DNA of 64,000 nucleotides from Nyssa sinensis (taxonomy: Eukaryota > Streptophyta > Magnoliopsida > Cornales > Nyssaceae), in assembly GCA_008638375.1 (NCBI GenBank), contig CM018048.1:1823142-1887141 (forward strand), given 5' to 3'. The notes under the pieces were generated by a model. That model saw nothing but the letters and a program-made list of their open reading frames with translations. It did no database searches and had not been told where the DNA came from. Shown here piece by piece: positions 12,065-22,600 of the stretch (position 1 is the stretch's first letter; each line of letters begins with the position of its first letter). The translations under genes were made by a program, and so were the position numbers.

Positions 12065-14722
12065 CATCTTAAGACTACTTGAAATTGACTAAACAAATGG
12101 AGCAAAAGTACCCTCAAAGGGATTCAGTACATATTTAGATCTCACTTAAACAATTACAACTAATTTATGCCCTATAACTCGTATAAATATAAAATTCTCA
12201 AGTTATTCATATGGTTACTATTATAGGAATTAAAGATTTTAAAATAAAAGAGAGAGAAAATATCAAAATGAATAAAGAGATCTGTGTTTGCCAAAGAGGA
12301 AAAAAAACTCATTGAAAATAGTAAAATTAAAATTTTTGTACAAGACATTTGAACTAGGATTAATATTTTTATAGAAGTAATATTGTTGTTGGATCTAACT
12401 TATTATTACTTGTTTTTTGTTAATTTTTTATCAACCTTTTAAATTTTTATTCTTTTTAATTATTCAAAATATATTTAGTAACAGTTAATTTTATAAATTT
12501 TATTAAATTAAATTTGATTTTGTTAGTGAGCTTTTGATTGCGCCCCACTATGAGAGAATCTTGGCTCTGCCCCTTGTATATGATGTATTTTTTTTTTGTA
12601 CCAAAAGTTATATACATATAAAGAACTCTTTTTAGTTAACGGAGTATGGAAAAACTTAATAATTAATAATTCTAATAATTAATAAATTTTCTATCTTCCA
12701 TATTTATTAATTATAGGAGAGTTGACTGTATATACACATGACTAAACACGTGTACTGTGTATTGTGTGCAAAAACAAGAGTTTTAATTTGAAGTTTTTTT
12801 TATTATATACCTCTCTTAAACACTTGATTGCATCTACTTACTGATTACTAAACCATATACCTCCCTTAATCAGATTTTTACTGTCATCCATTCCAACCAT
12901 CCCCTATTTACTTTGTATTTTCTCTCCCCAAATTTTTCAATTAGAATTTGAAAGAATTGTTTGCCCTACAAAGCTAAAATTAACAAATAATAAATTTAGA
13001 TTTTATTTAAATTACATGCAAGAAAATTTTAGGTACAAATTTTTTTTATATTTAGATTTTATTTAAATTACATGCATGAAATTTTAGGTACAAATTATTA
13101 ATGTTCATATTAGATGACATAATGCCTCCTTAGATTAAATTGTATATAGGAATCATGTTGGTAAAAGAGATTTTATACAAGGAGATATGATTTCTAATTT
13201 CCTTGTAATCTAAAACTTGTTCAAAACTTGTGAGCATTATTTGAACAAAATGTTTATTAAAAGTTGTAATATGTTGTACTACTATACGTGGTAGGTGGTC
13301 TATATCAGTCACTAGAGTAGAGACTCTTAGTAAACATTATGGTTATTCATGAGATGACAAAACCGAAATGGATCATTATAAGACACTAACTTATCACCGT
13401 CATATGAAATTATACATGTTATGGAATGTCTTTTGACTTGAGGGTGTTACAAAATCTTATGTTAATTCTATGTAAGTTTTATATTGTCAACCGGTGATGT
13501 CAAATAAGAGGCTATATACAGCCATGTCGAACTATACGAATGACACATGAAACTTTGTCGATACTCAATATAGGATTCATCACTTCTATAGTAGGAGAGA
13601 ATGTTCAAGATTGTGTTGCCCATGCATTGGATTTAAAATTCGGCCAGTCAAGTTAAAAAATACTTTCACAAATGATTTGTGAAATATGTATATATGTCAC
13701 ACATTTATTTATAAATAATTTTCAGAATTGTTATAATAATCGAATAAAAGGAAGTAAAACACAAAAGTTGAGGTCTTCACCTTGCCATAGGTGGTCCAAC
13801 CACTTTAGCATATGTGGAATATTAGTTAGTGGAAGGACTAATATATAAACAGGGAAACTCACAAAAATCTCTAAATTTTAAGTGAAATTGTAATTTATTG
13901 ATGGGCATAATTGCAATTGTAAGATGTAATTAGACTAGACTTGTGGGTAGTTGGCCACCGCGTGGGGAGCTCCAAATAGCAGGGCCATCACGTGCCCCCG
14001 CGGCTCCTGAAGATCTCCGTTGAAGAAAGGTGAGGCCGGCCCACATTTTTTCCCTCTGGCAGCCCCGCCAAACATGGTCTTACTAGAAGTAGAGGTACCC
14101 AAAAAGGTTCCACGCCAAGTGTCCTACTGTTAGCCACCATATACGAACATATACATATATACATAAATGTATGTATGCCAATAAAAAATTAAAAATAAAT
14201 ATAAAGAGAGGAAGTTTAAGAAACTCCATAAGTATGAAAATTATTAGAGTTCATAAGTATGAAATTATAACAGGTTATGTAACTTGTAAAGTTACGAGTT
14301 ATGACTTTTTTCTTTTTAGATAATACGAGTTATGAAATTATAAGGTCGTGATTTATTAGTGTGTAATGAGTGGTGGGTATATATAAACAGATAAGATAAA
14401 TCCCATGTGGATAAAATAAATTATACGAGCGACTAATGAAGCAAACAACTAATAGCCGCTAAAAAGTCAAATTCAAAATATTTTGAATGCAAACAAGTAC
14501 TGAATCATTGGAAAACAATGAAAAAAATCTTGGTGTCTCTTTACCACAAATCTTCATAGGAGCTTCAAGCTCGAGAAGATTAGGCTGGCTGAGAAAGATT
14601 TCCTTGGAAGCGACACAAAGCTGCCGAATTTCCGCTTCCATTAGCTGCACCTGCTTCGGCACACGCCCGTTCTTCGCATCAAGAAGCCGCCGAATGATAT
14701 CGTCAAGCAACGCCTCATCCAT
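4698..14722 (-). CDS. Serine/threonine protein phosphatase PP1 catalytic subunit (TOPP type), 3 exons, 323 aa
   Basis: Exons on the minus strand: 14722-14545, 7582-7023 and 4931-4698. Both introns are GT-AG, 6,962 and 2,091 bp, and the spliced frame is open for 323 codons plus stop. The start is the ATG of [16 protein letters not shown]1 removes phosphate from Ser/Thr using two metal ions. Visible motifs are GDVHGQ (60-65), GDYVDRG (88-94), RGNHE (119-123), HGGLSPDL (170-177) and [11 protein letters not shown] (265-275). These supply metal ligands D61, H63, D89, N121, H170 and H245, so catalysis looks intact. Length matches plant TOPPs (about 310-330 aa). Oddities: DNAAAMM where PP1 normally has [15 protein letters not shown] instead of GWGENDRG, and a variable C-tail ending KVKKCYQ. 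PP1 acts with many regulatory subunits in cytosol and nucleus. The exact TOPP number cannot be assigned. Confidence 0.95.
6222..6925 (+). mobile_element. LINE relic (zf-RVT C-terminal part) in PP1 intron 2
   Basis: Reading plus gives [18 protein letters not shown], then TIDNLKKR, and after a stop the phrase [17 protein letters not shown]. This is the zinc-binding RVT domain found at the C-terminus of plant L1-type LINE ORF2. Further on come [12 protein letters not shown] and a weak ending like RNWRIFEGV. The copy is 5'-truncated, has stop codons and ends in an A-rich tail (about 6908-6925). It sits antisense to PP1 inside intron 2. Confidence 0.7.
10985..12575. mobile_element. Nested hAT- or MULE-like element remnant
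   Basis: The left edge has GGTAGAGGCGCGGTTGGGGC and a GCCCCCACTGAAATTTTTGAAAG phrase; the right edge has GCGCCCCACTATGAG and GGCTCTGCCCC, giving short imperfect inverted ends like GGNAGAGNC. GCATATGAT (10976-10984) and GTATATGAT (12576-12584) flank it as a 9-base repeat with one mismatch. That length fits MULEs; the end sequence resembles hAT elements of the CAGTGGCGGAGCC type. Stops fill all frames. Confidence 0.5.
11410..11658 (-). mobile_element. tRNA-derived SINE with 18-bp target site duplication
   Basis: Direct repeats TTAATTATACTTTCTTTA (11392-11409) and TTAATTATACATTCTTTA (11659-11676) flank the body. Reading minus, the head has TGGCCAAGTGG, a perfect Pol III A-box match (TRGCNNAGYGG), then ATTCGATAC as a decayed B-box. 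The minus-strand 3' end is an A run (T run 11413-11426 on plus). The CGACTAATCCCACGG-type core resembles a widespread plant SINE. A head promoter, an A tail and long duplications together are diagnostic of L1-driven retroposition. Confidence 0.8.
12994..13105. repeat. 56-bp tandem duplication
   Basis: ATTTAGATTTTATTTAAATT starts at 12994 and again at 13050. Both copies continue through ACATGCA(A/T)GAAA and TTTTAGGTACAAATT. It has two copies and lies in PP1 intron 1. Confidence 0.85.
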
Positions 14723-15258
14723 CGCCACCAACAAAAATTTATTCTCCCAAATGATATACTGAATATCTAAACCCTAGCTTCTCTCTTTACACTAGCTCTT
14801 TCTATAAGAGTTTTTTGATCAAAAATTGACGACTCCTCCAAAAGAAACGAATCTGATAGGGAATAAGCTTTAATATAAGTGACATGCACGGAGAGAATAT
14901 CAAAGCCAAGAAATGGATAAAGAACTTGAAGCGTCCCTTTCTCTCATTACTCTACCGTTCCGTCTGATAGTTACGTTTCTGGACCGTTTCTCTCTCAACA
15001 ATTATTGAGTATATGGTCGATGGATACTTCAGGGTGAGTGGCCGCCGCTTCCCGCTCTCTGTGTTGACGAACGGAGTTAGAGCAGGGGATAAAGTCGTGG
15101 AAGGACTTGATAAAAAGAGCCCTAATCCTAACGTGTGCGAACCCTATCTGCAATTATAGAGCGTGCGACTTGCACGTGCTTCATTTAGGTATAATTTGGG
15201 AGCGAGGCGTTTGCCGTACTTGGCCTGCGGGTGTCTCCCCAAACACACTGTCCTGTTT
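14723..15258 (-). promoter_or_regulatory. PP1 5' flank with telo-box-like motif
   Basis: On plus, AAACCCTAG lies at 14769-14777, about 47 bases upstream of the PP1 ATG and probably within or near the 5' UTR. AAACCCTA telo-boxes occur close to transcription starts of many housekeeping plant genes, so the site is plausible but not proven. The rest of the flank is pyrimidine/purine mixed sequence with no clear TATA box. The next element starts at 15259. Confidence 0.35.
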
Positions 15259-15536
15259 GGTTAGTGTTTGGATAGTGTTTAAAAACTTGGTTTCATAGTT
15301 TTCAAAATTTTGAATTTGTGTTTGGATATAATTTTTAAATGTTGTGTTTCAAAAATTGATTCTGAAAACTCACTTTTCACGTTTTTGAAAATTGTCAAAA
15401 TCTTCCTCTCTGTTCTAGATATTTTCCATGCCAATTATAAAATTTTCATGTTCTAGCTCTCTCTCTCTACATGTGTGTGTGTGTGTCCGTAATCTTCTTT
15501 TCCTGGATCCAGTACTCCAATGTGTGTGTATCTATA

Positions 15537-15541
<5 letters not shown>

Positions 15542-15566
<25 letters not shown>
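15542..15566. repeat. (TA)n microsatellite
   Basis: This is an almost pure TA tract inside the long-TIR element, preceded by a TGTGTGTG run at 15473-15486. A similar tract lies at 16288-16309 in the same element. Confidence 0.85.
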
Positions 15567-15567
<1 letters not shown>

Positions 15568-15689
15568 TTTGAGGGGTAATTTCTGTATATTTTTTGTTAA
15601 TATATGCACTAGTCACTTACCAAGAAAAAATTCAAAAACTCTAGCTGAAATTTTGCAAAATTGCAATGGGCCTCTTCTGATCATTCGTC

Positions 15690-15942
15690 ATTTTACATAT
15701 TTCCATTAGTGATTTACAAAGTGAGTCAAGAAACATGAAGACTGGAAGTAGTTCTAGTTGGTTTCTGCTTGAAGGTAGAGATGAGATGCAACTCACTTGC
15801 TGTGCCAAATGCTCAGCTAAGTTCGAGATTAAAGCTCGAAGCTTGCCAAGCAGAACCTGTTACAGTGAGGCCACCACCTCAAGTACTCTTCCTTCATGGC
15901 TTCAACAGTACAAGGATGAGAAAAAGATATTTAATAGCAATG
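15690..15942 (+). pseudogene. SMXL-like (SMAX1-LIKE, Clp-type) exon fragment
   Basis: In one open frame the plus strand encodes SDLQSESRNMKTGSSSSWF, LLEGRDEMQLTCCAKCSAKF, then EIKARSLPS and SSTLPSWLQQYKDEKK. A CC..C..KFE..AR....LP.WLQQYK pattern, serine-rich before it, matches a segment of SMXL proteins (closest in memory to the SMXL3-like group) between the double Clp-N domain and the ATPase core. A full SMXL is near 800-1,000 aa; only about 80 codons are present and they run out into unrelated AT-rich sequence. It is a captured fragment, not a working gene. Family assignment is from memory. Confidence 0.55.
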
Positions 15943-16531
15943 TATTTTGCACATTATACAACTATCCAAGAAAATTCCATAGTTGGCATGAAAATTCCAT
16001 AGTTGAAAATTCCAGAGAGAGCTAGAACATCAAAATTTTTAAAATATTTTATAAAAAATTATATCTGAATTATTATTCAAATGCAATCTTTATTTTTTAA
16101 CATAGTTGGCTATGTTATGAATTTGATTTGACAACACAATGTCCAAATTGACAAAAGTCACAAAACAACTGACCACTTATCCATGAATGTCTTTCTAATC
16201 TTCTGCCACACTTAATCATCTTCAATGCTTTAGTTAGTTGTTTTCATCAAGCATTTTCTTGCTCACGGGATTTTACAAACATTGGCATATATATATATAT
16301 ATATATATAATCATTATCTTAAGTGCAGTTCTGAATATCTTCAATATTTTTGTTCTCAGAAACTTAAATTCAAATATTATTATATCCAAACGTATTTTTA
16401 CAGTTTTGAACTCAGAAACTGAATTCTGATTAACATAACCAAACGCATTTTCACAGTTTTCAGAAAATCAATTACAAAATTCAGAAACATTTTTCAGAAA
16501 ATCATATTTGAATCACTATCCATACACAGCC

Positions 16532-17226
16532 GTATGTTTTGAGTCTTTCTCCTTTTCTTTTTATTTTTTATTACAATTTTATAAAATAGGAGAATTTTAT
16601 CATCTCAAATAAAACTTTAGTGGTAATTTTACATTTTTCAAAATTGTGTTTTGTACATAGGACTTACTAAAATGTGGTCTTATAAGTGTTTCGTTGTAAT
16701 TATTAAAACATTATTTTGTATGCACAAAATGAAGTTTTGCAAAAAAAAATCTAAAACGACTTAGATAGTCATTTACCATTCTAAATGTTTCGTTGTAATT
16801 ATTATAACATTCTCCGGACAATTTTCTTTTTTTTTCGAAAGTCTTATTTCTAGATCCATCATTTACACATTACTCGATGTAACATAAAAGGTGAAAGAAA
16901 AATTTTATATTATTAGAAAAAATTTACATTATACAAAACACTTAAATAACAAACTTCACGATCAATTCTCTAAAACTTATTTTCCAATAATTAATTTTTC
17001 ATAATCTAAAGCTCTCCCAAATGGATCCTTAGTCAAAATGGTGTTCTATACATGGGGCTCATTAAAACGTGATTTTGTAAGTGTTTAGTTGTAATTGTTA
17101 AAATGTAATTTTTTGCGCACAAAATGAAATTTTGCCAAAATTAAAAAAATTTATTTCTCTAAATAACTTTATCTTTTTACAACTCTTATTTATGGACTCA
17201 CCACTTACACATTACTGTATATATGT
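16532..17226. other. AT-rich spacer, no gene seen
   Basis: The phrase TAAGTGTTT(C/A)GTTGTAATT recurs at about 16684, 16787 and 17078, with AAAATG(A/T)(A/G)(A/G)TTTTG words nearby, so it contains a degenerate interspersed repeat. No coding motif is visible. Confidence 0.35.
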
Positions 17227-18707
17227 TGTTAGAAATAATGAGTTTTGAGCATAATTTTTTTGACTATCTTTGAGCTAAAATTAAAGCAGGGTCTCACACA
17301 TTAATTTTAGTGGGTTCACATGAAAATGTGTTCTCTTCCATGAGGAGATTAAAATTATGTATTAGGTTACTTTAAATCATTAAGGAATAAATGAGAAATT
17401 GTTTCTAAACATCACCACTTAAAAATAGTAACAAAAACTTGAAGCATGTGTCCCACATAGGATGGGTATAAAGTTTTTAAAAAGTATATAAACAATGACC
17501 TTGAAGGAAGGTTTAGGCCCTTAGGGATACCCAAGTTTTGTGGAAGGGAATGACCTAGGACATTTTTGTTTCACCACACGCACGCTGCCGCCGCCCTTCC
17601 CTGCAGCGAACCAAGTTGAATCGGGTTTGAATTTGGGCTTTGACCCGCTATATATATCTTTTTGGGAAAATTCATTTAAATTTTTTTTCAAAAGGTTGTC
17701 ATTTACATTACTGTTAGAGACAGATTTAAAACGTCGTCGTTTAGTTACCCGGTTAATTAAATTCAACGATGTCGTTTTGCGACTGCGTTTCGTTTTGGTT
17801 TAAATCCAAAACGACATCATTTTGCGATTACCTTTGATTTGAATTTTGACTGAATGGGTGTCTTCTTCATTGGGCATGACTGTGTATGTTTGTTATGAAT
17901 AGACACAACCGAAGCTTCATACCTATACCAAACATGCATGAATGAGTCTATATAAACACCACCACACTTAGCATTCATTTATCGAATTTTCATGCATTAT
18001 GTGTGTCAGTGTTTTATAGAGTTTGGGAGAGTTTAAGTCACTATTTTGGTTCGCCAAGCACGCAGTTGAAGTGCTTCACATCTGCGTGTATTGATCATTG
18101 TATCCTGCGAGACGTACGACCAAAAGCTCGTAAGTACCATTGCGAGGGTTGTAATTCATCTCAATGACATTATGTAAAACACAAGCCATTATCACTACTT
18201 CTTGTTTCTGCAATTCTATAAGTGTTACAGTTTTCATACTGCTTTAGTTTTTTTTCCAGTTTCTTCTTCTGATTTGTTGTAGTATTTTTATACTGCTTTG
18301 TTTTCAAAACATTTCTATTTTTTCAAAACTCTTTTCTGATTTTTTTAGTACAAATTCTAATTTGATAAGAATAGTTTCTGTTTTATTATTTAAATTGGTT
18401 TTGCCAAAAACTGATTTATAAACATTGGATAATAATCTTAAGACGAATTAGTTATATATATATATATATATATATATTAGTTTATAATTTTAGTTTTATG
18501 TTGCAGTATTTCATACTGCTAAATTTTTTCAAATATTGGAAAAAAAATAAAAAAATAAAAAAAATATTCATAACTTTAAATTGTTGTTCATTGCAAAAAT
18601 TTAGTTTTATTATTTTATTTACTGAAACTCAATATTTAAGTAATCTGCTTAAATACAGATTTACAGTTTATTAATCTTATTTATATATTTTTGTGATCTC
18701 AATCTAA
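17227..18707 (+). mobile_element. Putative 5' LTR and leader of the copia relic
   Basis: TGTTAGAAATAATGAG at 17227 is a typical copia LTR start. A TATATAAAC box (17950-17958) lies about 750 bases before the gag ATG. A perfect 12-base inverted repeat, GATGTCGTTTTG (17768-17779) and CAAAACGACATC (17807-17818), sits in the supposed LTR. No clear LTR end, primer-binding site or matching 3' LTR was found, so the boundary is approximate. Confidence 0.4.
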
Positions 18708-18863
18708 ATGATTACTCAAAGTACTTCTGTGGTGACTTCGAATCCTTTGATGGCTTTTACTTATGTTCCTATGGTTGAAACTGTGCTCGTGAACCATGGA
18801 GAGAAGCCAACAAAATTCAATGGCATCCAATTTAAGAGGTGGCAACAAAAAATGATATTCTAT

Positions 18864-19346
18864 TCATAGTTATCAAAATCGAACCGGACGATGAACCAAC
18901 AAAAGGGGCGGTTCACGGTTCACCGGTTCAACTGATAGTTCAATCGGTTTTATAATTAATATATTAAAAATATCAACAAATATATTACAAATTAAAAAAT
19001 AACAAGAAAAATATAGATTTTTTATTATCTACTGATAAATAACAAAATATAAGCACAATCATTGAAATTGTCTTAATGTATAAGTTTAATATATTTGTAT
19101 ACATAACAAAAAAAATGCAACAATATCTTATTTATACTAAATTTCATCATTTAATCATCAAATATAAGAAGTATTTTGAGAAAAAAAAAGTTGTAGGTGA
19201 TAAAAAGATAAAAGGTGGTTCGACCGATTTTTCAAAAAAATTGGCCGGTTCAACCGATTTTTTTCAAGTTTTAAGCAAAACAGGTTTAATGCCTGACTCC
19301 CGGTTCAACTTGTTAAACCAGCCGGTTCTGAGAACTGTGATTTTAT
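18864..19346. mobile_element. Small GGTTCAACCGGTT-rich non-autonomous element inside gag
   Basis: The copia Gag codons TTC TAT (ending 18863) continue with TTG ACC ACT CTT at 19347, so 483 bases are inserted. The insert begins TCATAGTTATCAAAATCGAA and is rich in CGGTTCAACCG-like words (18903-18945, 19215-19330). Flanks ATTCTAT and ATTTTAT resemble an imperfect target duplication of 7-9 bases. Size and inverted GGTT/AACC-rich ends fit a MITE; the superfamily is uncertain. Confidence 0.6.
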
Positions 19347-19699
19347 TTGACCACTCTTAATTTGGCTCGATTCTTTTGTGAAGATGCTCCCTCATTGAAG
19401 GAGAACTGAATTTGACCGGCAAGTAGTTGTTACGGTTAAGGCTTGGAAACATAAAAAGATTTTATGCCGAAACTACATCCTCAATGGGTTGGACAACACA
19501 TTATATAATGTGTATTGCAAAGTCAAGACAACAAGAGAACTTTGGGTATCGCTGGAAAAGAAATACAAAACAAAAGATGTTGGACTCAAGAAGTTTGTAG
19601 TGAAAAAATTCCTAGACTACGAGATGCACGATTCCAAGATAATGATGAGTCAAGTTCAAGATCTCTAAGTGATTTTGCATGACTTTCATGCAGAAGGCA

Positions 19700-22600
19700 T
19701 GTAACACCCCGGCCTAATTAAGTGAAGCAATTAACGATAATGATGATTATCATAAGTTAATTTGCTTAATAACCATGGGCAACGCTAGTTATGACTAGTG
19801 ACCCGTAAATACGGAAGCAAATGTATAAATGATGAAAATAATTAATTCTAAATAAAAAATGACCAATTTGATAATTTAATTTAATGCCAAGGGTCGTGAC
19901 TTGATGGAAGCTACGATTAGTGTTAATCGAGAGTTGACACATGAGGAAATATGAAAAATGAGTGCACGGAGTGCACTTGAGCAAGATTAGCATAATGCAC
20001 GAATAGAGTGCAGTTTAATCAGGATTATTCAAATAATTATAATGGACTATTAGAATAACTAAAGTACATCAAGATGAGGCAAATGAAAGTTATGAAAATT
20101 TGATAAGATCTTAATTTATGAAATCAACACATGAGGAAAATAAATAAGTAACACAAGTACATCAAGAAGAAATAAAATTAATACAACAAGAAAAAGAGGA
20201 TTAAGTGCAAAATGCCAAACAAGGCATAAAAAAGAAAAATGAAGAAAAAGAAGGCCAAAAGTGTTGGCTTAGAGTTTTGAACCTAAGACCAAAAAAAAGG
20301 AGAGAACTTATATCCAAAAATATGGTCAACTTGGCTATGTCACTTTTATGCCATATATCCCACAATATATATATATATATAACCTATGTAAGTCCACATT
20401 TCTGCATGAACAAAGGCTGAGTGTGTTGTGCGTGTGTGTCTAGAAGATCAGAAGTGTGTGCATGTGTGTGTGTGTGTGCAGATAGAGAAAGAGAGAAAGA
20501 AAAAGTTGTAGAGAGGCAGGAGGAAGGAGGAAGGAGAAGAAGAAGGGAAGCATTATGGCATGTAATAGAACCTCTAGAATCCCAAAAGAATGAGGCAGTA
20601 ACAGAAGCAATAAGGAAGAAAAGGGCTGGAAGAAGGATGATCAAAAGCTAGAAGGAGAAAATGGGAGAATAGCAAAAAAAAAATCAAATCTCGGCCAGGT
20701 AAGGTTGTGTTATCTTTACAGTTCAATTTCTGATATTATATTGAGTAGATTTGTCATGGAATGTAAGCCCAAAAGAGCCAGAAGACCCATGCATACAACA
20801 ACCCTCCATTGATGAGTTTGAAAACAAGTTTCATGCAAATACTTGATTTAAACTTAAAACCAAAAGTATGGCTCGAGAGAGCATAAAAAATGGGTCAAGA
20901 TGCAACTTGAACCATTAGAATTGGTTGAGAAACCACTAAGAACTACCAAATTGCAGCCAAGAGAGAGAGGAATGAAAACTTGATTTGGAACCTAATTTGT
21001 TGGGTTTTAGGATCTGGAAAACATTCTCTGAGGCCCTAGGAACCTATAGAAGAAATTTGGGAGCAAAAAGGTAACTAGAACTCTACGAAATAGGAGAAGT
21101 AAAAGCTTGTTGGAAAAGCGGGTCTCGCCGGAGACCCACTAAACTTCCCTATTTCGACGATCAAGGCTCTATGAAGTTAAAAACCCACCTTAAATATGGA
21201 ATCCCCAAGAAAAATGGGTTTGAACCCCGTTGGATAGTGGCCAAAAATCAACCGACGACGGTCACCAGCACTGGAGAAGGCAACCGGAACCCTCGTCGGA
21301 GCATTGGGGAAGAATAACAGTAACCAGGTCGGGTCACGGGCCATATTTCAAGTCGGGTGCTAACCCACTGTTTAAATTGGATTTAGGTTAAATTAAAACA
21401 TCGTCATTTTACTAAATGATTAAAATAAAAATAAAAGGTAGGGCTAACGTCAAGATGACATCAACATGATGCTATGGACCGGACTGAATCGGTTGGTTCA
21501 AGCACTACGTAAGACCGATTCACTTGGAACCTAATTGAACCCAATAGTTTAGGATTTTATAGTTTCTAAAATTACAATTAGACCCCCCAAAACCTTCTGT
21601 TAATTATAAAATAACACCAACAATTTTGATTAATTATAGATTGGCCCAGAAAATTAATTTAATATTAATTTTAAATCATTTTAATTATAAGAAAAATTAC
21701 CAAAAATGCCCATAGGCCAAATGAAGGCCAATTAAAATAAAAGAATAGTGCAACTCAATATTTTTTGGCATTCCAAACTCAACGACGGAGTCCGATTTGT
21801 GAAATTAAATCCAAAAAAATATGAACGAGTAAACTAAAATAATTTTAAATACATCCTAATGATTAATTAAGTGACCAATTGAACCCTAATGACTATAAAA
21901 ATATATACTTTAACATTTTGGGACATTTCGGACCCAATGGCTAGATCCATTTTGTGAAAAAAAGTTATGAAAATATAAACACGAAAATGTAAAATTATAA
22001 AAATGCCCTTAGGCTTAATGTAAGTCACTTAAAAGCAAATATAAATCCGAAAAAGCTTAAATTAATTATATTCAATATTTCAGACTTGATGGTGACGTCC
22101 TTTTGAGGACAATAAAACTCAGTAACAAATTAGAAAGTGACGAATACGTCTTTAGGACTTAATGAAGTTACCAAAAGTATAAAAATGAAATTAATAAGTC
22201 CACATGAATGTAAGTAAATCTGAACTCTAATATGTAGTTATAGGATCACCAAAATGATAAAAAATGAAAAAAAGCTATGGGATAGCTATTATAGTACCCG
22301 CATGCGAAAGCGATGCTAAAAACTCAATGTAAGTAAATCCGAACTCTAATATGTGGTATTTCTTAGCCATGTCATAATTATGTTTTTCTCGATGCTGCCA
22401 ATTTGTACTCTTCATACACACCTGACAATTATTTGATTCCATAATTTGATACTTGTACTTCTTTGTGGATATGTTGAGATTCCATTTGCCAATATCCTGA
22501 TGTGATTGCTTGTACATTTCGATAAACCTTGATTTGGATGTTGGAAAACTATTGTGTTTCTCACTGATGAGAATTTGATATTCCACGTAGATGTATATTT

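Larger units (their letters stand above)
10572..12730. mobile_element. pogo/Tc1-mariner-like DNA element with TIRs and TA target duplication
   Basis: The left end TACGGTCAACCCTCTTATAA and the inverted right end TACAGTCAACTCTCCTATAA match at about 17 of 20 positions and continue into ATTAATA-rich sequence. Both ends are flanked by TA (10570-10571 and 12731-12732). AT-rich subterminal repeats of AATTAATAAT type are typical of pogo-like Emigrant/Lemi elements of plants. No transposase is recognisable. The 2.16-kb size is inflated by a nested 1.6-kb element and a SINE. Confidence 0.65.
7583..14544 (-). other. PP1 intron 1 (6.96 kb), transposon-rich
   Basis: The donor GTAAAGAG follows codon 59; the acceptor CTGCAG precedes the GDVHGQ exon. 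The intron holds no PP1 coding sequence. Contents: 7590-10571 is mostly AT-rich with a phrase family of CAAGCTCAA/AGCTCAAG words around 7950-8460 that looks like an old MITE; 10572-12730 is a pogo-like element with two nested insertions; 12994-13105 is a short tandem duplication; 13106-14544 has nothing recognisable. It is long for a plant intron, mainly because of insertions. Confidence 0.8.
15259..16531. mobile_element. Long-TIR element carrying captured host coding sequence (Pack-type)
   Basis: The left end reads GGTTAGTGTTTGGATAGTG and the inverted right end GGCTGTGTATGGATAGTG. Similarity continues as imperfect TIRs of roughly 130 bp, with TTTTCTGAAAA and TCAAAATT words on both sides. Ends of this kind (GTGTTTGGATAGTG) mark a common plant MITE/MULE class. 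No transposase is visible. The interior holds an SMXL-like exon piece (15690-15942), which suggests a gene-capturing element. Target duplication could not be defined. Confidence 0.6.

Noticed and set aside
14487..14762. 91-codon plus ORF at 14.6 kb
   Set aside because: It is the shadow of PP1 exon 1 on the opposite strand.
20384..20651. Overlapping ORFs on both strands near 20.5 kb
   Set aside because: They arise from the GT and GA tracts of the LTR and have no protein motif.
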